A stretch of DNA of 64,000 nt, from the NCBI GenBank assembly GCA_030248195.1, contig JASAND010000504.1, positions 1-64,000 on the forward strand, read 5' to 3'. Below, piece by piece: positions 59,616-64,000 of this stretch (position 1 is its first letter; each line of letters begins with the position of its first letter). The notes under the pieces are model-generated. The model was not told where the DNA came from. It ran no database searches and was given only the letters and a program-made list of their open reading frames with translations. Made by a program: the position numbers and the translations under genes. This DNA comes from Trissonchulus latispiculum. Lineage: Eukaryota > Nematoda > Enoplea > Enoplida > Ironidae.

Positions 59616-60119
59616 GTCTGCAAAAAATGTTTCAATATTTCTGAAATCTAATTTGTAGCTTGACTTCATAATTTCAATTCTATCCACACACCGCAAACAG
59701 GACGGGATCAGGACAGTAGTTCTTTTTATTTCCATTCATACATTTCTGAATCCACCATTGTAAAAATTATAAAAAGTTTTTCAGCACTATTTCGTGATTT
59801 GAAATTTTAAGCTCGAAACTTTTAAAACAGTGAAAACCAAATTAACAAAAAATAAACTTATGAAACAGTTCCTAAGTGAACATAACAAAGCTATTTTACT
59901 GTTGCGTGTATACTCAGCATAAAAACCAGACGCAACTGGACAAAGCACGTCCGTTGGCGCGAGTAACCAGTTCAGACTGGCAATTTCCCAAATTTAGACG
60001 TAAACAAAGTCACGCGATCACATAGAATATATACTATATCATAATATCCTTATATATGAGCTACTTTATGAGGAAGAATTTCGTAGTTTCAAAAAAAGAA
60101 TATCAGTAATCGAGTGATT

Positions 60120-60180
60120 CCGCTGATGTCGTGCCTAATTACGTTATGTCGTGCCTAATTACGTTATGTCGTGCCTAATT
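60120..60180. repeat. Three direct repeats of TATGTCGTGCCTAATTACG
   Basis: Exact or near-exact 20-bp units stand in tandem just before the TTCTAGAA array. Confidence 0.8.
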
Positions 60181-60186
60181 CCCGAA

Positions 60187-60400
60187 GTTGCCGACTTCTA
60201 GAAATCGGCAAGCAGTTTGCCCAATTTCTAGAAATTGGCTAGTGCCTTGCTGAATTCTAGAAATACGCAAAATATTTGCTCAGCTCAATTCTAGAAATAG
60301 GCAGGCGTGTTGCTCATTTCTAGAAATGAGCAAAACGGCTGCCGATTTCTAGAAGTCGGGAAAATTTCAAATTGCCGAATTCTAGAAATGGGCAGACAAA
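60187..60400. repeat. Array of seven TTCTAGAA-centred palindromes
   Basis: TTCTAGAA occurs at 60196, 60226, 60255, 60289, 60318, 60347 and 60380. Most copies are flanked by complementary GCC/GGC or GCTC/GAGC arms, giving 20-bp hairpins spaced about 29-34 bp. The core is also the tail-to-tail heat-shock factor dimer site. Confidence 0.9.
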
Positions 60401-60539
60401 TTTTCATTAAACGTTCTACTTGGAATTCTTATTTTTAATCAAGTTTTCTGTCAACGGTTTGCGGTGTGTGGATAGAATTGAAATCAAGGAAGTCAAGCTA
60501 CAAATTAGATTTCAGAAATATTGAAACATTTTTTGCAGA

Positions 60540-61083
60540 CCCTATTCCTGAAATTAGACCTCCGTTCCTGATTCTGTTCCTGAAATTATACCTTCGTTCC
60601 TGTTCCTGAAATTAGACCCCTGTTCCTGATTCTGTTCCTGAAATTAGACCCCTGTTCCTGATTCTGTTCCTGAAATTAGACCCCAGTTCCTGTTCCTGGA
60701 ATTAGACCCCCGTTCCTGATTCTGTTCCTGAAATTAGACCTTCGTCTCTGTTCCTGAAATTAACTGAGACCCTGTTCCTGATTCTGTTCCTGAAATTAGA
60801 CCCCTGTTCTGATTCTGTTCCTGAAATTAGACCCCTGTTCCTGTAATTAGACCCCCGTTCCTGATTCTGTTCCTGGAATTAGACCTTCGTTCCTGTTCCT
60901 GAAATTAGACTCCGTTCTGATCCTGTTCCTGAAATTATACCCCCAGTTCCTGTTCCTGGAATTAGACCCCCGTTCCTGATTCTGTTCCTGAAATTAGATC
61001 CCGTTCCTGTTCCTGTTCCTGTTCCTGGTTTTAGACCTTTGTTCCTATTCCTGTTCCTGTTCCTGTTCCTGGTTTTAGACACC
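60540..61083. repeat. GGAACAGG minisatellite, right array (inverted)
   Basis: CTGTTCCTGAAATTAGACC-type units, the reverse complement of the left array. Confidence 0.9.
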
Positions 61084-64000
61084 ACCATTTTTAACTCTTT
61101 TCGCGAATGAGCGTAGAGTTAAAAATTTTAACTCTGCTTAACTCGGCGAGTTAATTTTAACTCGTTTAACCCATTCGCGAAAAGGATCGAGTTAAATTTA
61201 ACTCGTTTAACCCATTCGCGAAAAGGCCCTAGGATTAAAATCTTAATCTAATCCTGTTTCTTTATTCACACTTCGGATTAAAAACTCAACGAGTTAATTT
61301 TAATCTGACCTGCTTAATCGCTGTTTTTTAAAGATTAATTTTAATCCGCTTAATTCTCCACCTGCATTTTAACTAGCTTTTAATCCTCGTGCAGCTACGC
61401 GGATTAAACGAATTAAAAGTTGGCGGATTAAAATTTTTAATCGCTATTTCTTTAATGGCGGATTAAACGGATTAAAATCAACTCGTTTAACCCGCGGATT
61501 AAAAATGGTTGGACTAAACGAGTTAATTTTAATCCGTTTACTCCGTTTAATCCAGCATTAAAGAAATAGTAATTAAAATTTTAATCCGGCTAAATTTTAA
61601 TCCGTTTAATCCGACCATTTTAATCTTTAAAGAAATAGGCCATATGTAACTTAACTTGTTCCTATAAATTATAAATTATGAACTGTGTGTAATTGTAAAT
61701 TATTACTACAAAAATTACAATGTGAAGTTAATTAAAGAAATAATAAAATTCTACTTCAGCGGCGATTAAATTTTACTATATGTCATTCATTAATATTATT
61801 AAAATTGCTTTAATTTATAATTTGTATAAATATACAGTTATCGTTAATAGTAATGTGTTCTCCAAGTAAATTTAAATTTTTGAGGCTCATCCTGTGATGT
61901 GATGAACAGTGTTTGAAAACAACTAGAAAAACTAGCTAAAAACAAAATTTCATCTTGGTTCGGAACAAATAGAAATCTATATTTTAAGATTGTTTGGCTG
62001 GAAGGATCAAAATATTCCATCTTCAAAAAATCAGAAGTTTCAAGGATACAGCTTACTAAAAACAACAGTTGTTTATAATTTGCAGTGAGGGAAATTTAAT
62101 GAATATTCCACGGTGACAAGTGTGAAAAATAAGAAACACTACTGTAAAAATGAATTAAAATATTAAAAAGCTTTGTTGATTTTACAAAACTTTTATCCAA
62201 AATTTTACAACTCGTAAAAACTGTAAAATTAGATTTCCAAATAATAAGAAAAGCAAAAATTCTAAAACCATTTTTACAGTTATTAATAGTTGCAAAATTT
62301 ATTTATTAACAAAACAATTACTAACAAACTAATCAAAAATTGCCAGTTTTTATACACTTTTTATACTTTTTAAACAGTGTTAAAAACAAGTGCAAAAATA
62401 GTTTCTTTTTAACATGCAAATTAACATTAATTAAACAATTAAATAATAACTAAAATTAACTGGTAAAGTTGTTTTCAGTATTTTACTTGCTACTTACCAA
62501 CATTTCAACAGAGTTACTGCCTTGACCCTGTTAAATTTGCTGCATCATTTGGCTGGGTTTCATTCAGAGGGGGGAAAATATTATAGCTGAATGGGGGGAA
62601 AATATCACGGAGGGAAATATTATACGACACCGGCTGTTGGTCGAAGCGGCAACCACTCAGGGACTCAGAGTCTTATGTTATCTTGGATATCCTAAAAAGT
62701 CCTGCCCTTAAAGATTCGCCCAATCTGCGTCATACCCCAAAGTGCGCCACTGATCCGTTAAAGTTATCTGGTGCATTACTAAATGGAAGATATCCTAAAG
62801 TTTTCACATTTCTGATCAGGCCTATTCAAGCTCATGCAGTGGTGTGAAAATTATTTCCTAAAAATTTTGCACAGAGCTACAAAATTCAATATACTTTGAA
62901 TAAAACACCCGTTGTCCGCCAAATTTTAAGCAATGTCCCAAATTCAATTAAGACCTTAACCTAAGACAAAACTATGTGCAAAAACACAATCCTAGGAATA
63001 ATTCTCAGCAATATAATACCAAATTTTCTGTTTTTATGGCATTTTATTTATGCGAGGACAAAAGGTGACGCAGATTGGACGCATCTACTACGGTTAAGCC
63101 CGAAGCCTTTCCCATACATATAGAAATACCGGAACAAAACTCACTCTAACCTAATAATATAATAACTACACCCGCTTCGTTGTATCATGTATTACGGAAT
63201 GACACTATTCGTTGATACATTATGCTAACGAGCCTGTTGCTAATTAAGCCTGTAGCTTTTATCAACACTTTTTTTGTCCTTATTCTAGAATAATAATATT
63301 CCCCGATACACGTATGCTGATGTGAGCATTACGGTGGAGTGAAAGAAATGGGTCGGTCGGTCTTCGAAATCTTTTTACATTGCGATTAATCCGTTTACCC
63401 TTCCGCATATTATTTTTATTTGCAAACACTTATCATTTCGTAAACCGTAGAAATAGCACACAAGAAAACCAGTTCTTTGCAAGTGCAGATATGAAAATCA
63501 ATACGGCTAATGTAGGCCATCGACGGGCCAAACAGCCAGGGACAACAAACAGCCAACAGCTAACGAAAAGCCAACGGCCAACGAACGGCCAACGGCCAAT
63601 TGGCAGTTGGCCGTTGGCCGGCCAACGGAGACTGCCCGGCCAAGCCAATTGGCCCGGAAAATCTCGGCCAACGGCCAATGGCTTAGCCGGCCATTGGCCG
63701 CACATGCAATGCCCAACACTGTTAGATACACCGTCAGCTCTAAACTTACAAATTTTGAGTGGGACTTGGGGACGTTGACATTGGTAGCACCGCCTACAAT
63801 TGCAACATGTGGTTTTAAATTCAGTGTATTTTGCATGGATTAGCAAAATATTACCTTCCTCCAATCTGTCTGTACAATCTATCTAATATATACAATTGGA
63901 AAAGTTTGACTGATAATTTTCATTTAATTGGTTTGTTGCCTCTTTTTGACTATGCGAGCTGCTGTGATCTTACTGTATTTTGCAGTTGGAGTATTTTCTT

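Larger units (their letters stand above)
58643..61086. mobile_element. GGAACAGG-minisatellite inverted-repeat element (level 5)
   Basis: Termini GGTGGTGTCTAAAACC in both orientations, flanked by a perfect 9-bp duplication ATTTTTAAC (58634-58642, 61087-61095). Nine-bp duplications are typical of Mutator-like elements. Arms (58643-59620 and about 60540-61086) are long arrays of GGTCTAATTTCAGGAACAG-type units. The centre has an inverted pair 59635-59700 and 60460-60540 and the TTCTAGAA array. Confidence 0.88.
55756..61229. mobile_element. AGAGTTAAA-rich inverted-repeat element (level 4), Harbinger-like ends
   Basis: Termini GGGCCTTTTCGCGAATGGG in both orientations, flanked by TAG (55753-55755, 61230-61232). 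Arms of GAGTTAAAATTAACTC repeats occupy 55780-56010, 58462-58640 and 61095-61205. The interior 56010-58460 is unique and holds the frame at 57127 and the hairpin cluster at 56339. Short duplications and GGGCC ends suit PIF/Harbinger elements, but no DDE transposase was recognised. Confidence 0.82.
55606..61641. mobile_element. GGATTAAACGG-rich inverted-repeat element (level 3)
   Basis: Termini GGCCCTATTTCTTTAAAG and, inverted, GGCCTATTTCTTTAAAG, with AT on both sides. Arms are made of GGATTAAACGGATTAAAA-type repeats. Own sequence is 55606-55755 and about 61233-61641. Confidence 0.82.
54811..62626. mobile_element. Foldback element with CGTATAATATTTCCC termini (level 2)
   Basis: Arms 54811-55590 and 61850-62626 are reverse complements over about 780 bp at high identity, starting with CGTATAATATTTCCC. 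GTGATATTTCCCCC-type words repeat near the left end. A target duplication is not evident. No coding sequence. Confidence 0.85.
54536..63721. mobile_element. Outermost hAT-like element with GGCCAACGGCC arrays (level 1 of a five-level nest)
   Basis: Termini TAGTGTTGGG and, inverted, CAGTGTTGGGC. Flanks TTAGCTAC (54528-54535) and TTAGATAC (63722-63729) match at 7 of 8. GGCCAAC-type repeats fill 54567-54655 and 63510-63705. Its own sequence is only 54536-54810 and 62627-63721; all the rest is later insertion. No transposase recognised in 62627-63500. Confidence 0.85.

Noticed and set aside
60879..61088. Arg-Asn/Gly-Thr repeat protein frame
   Set aside because: Direct translation of the GGAACAGG minisatellite.
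63380..63778. Frames of 130-140 residues on both strands near the right end
   Set aside because: They read through the GGCCAAC subterminal array of the hAT-like element and carry no domain.

Overview
This window is animal nuclear DNA. It is AT-rich, its genes have introns, and it is crowded with transposons. Two host genes can be read. On the + strand, 17876-20292 holds the 3' exons of a nicotinic acetylcholine receptor subunit of the alpha type (vicinal Cys pair, four membrane segments). On the - strand, 47885-52221 holds a complete five-exon, 629-residue type II membrane protein of the SLC3A/rBAT-like alpha-glucosidase family. Their splice phases agree at every junction. Nothing in the sequence fixes the species; an invertebrate is likely.

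Layout. 1-9640 is a wreck of two LTR retrotransposons: a Ty3/Gypsy-type element (minus gag and pol) meets a BEL/Pao-type pol head to head. The junction lies in a large inverted duplication (1-1437 against 5707-7137) and carries a tRNA-Gly 3' half. A hAT-like element (2057-3987) is inserted in the Gypsy pol. 9641-16831 has no recognisable gene, but contains a perfect six-unit heat-shock element and three related stem-loops. 16832-20292 carries the receptor exons and two copies of a palindromic MITE. 21526-25548 holds a Gypsy remnant, a MULE transposase remnant and a large foldback. 31141-34190 is a nested set of inverted-repeat elements, and 34323-37905 is a second Gypsy-type element in minus orientation. 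41895-46972 holds a fourth MITE, a miniature LTR element with identical LTRs, and a three-element nest in a CTGAAA repeat. 47885-52221 is the SLC3A-like gene with a hAT MITE in intron 2. 54536-63721 is a five-level nest of inverted-repeat elements.

The most distinctive biology is the transposon layer. Many elements have exact target-site duplications, so the insertion order can be read directly. Each inverted-repeat family also carries its own low-complexity array next to its ends. No CRISPR array, operon or prokaryotic feature is present. I did not find an autonomous novel system with intact coding capacity. The strongest novelty candidates are the five-level nest with its TTCTAGAA hairpin array, the tRNA-half junction, the 7-bp-TSD MITE family and the miniature LTR element.
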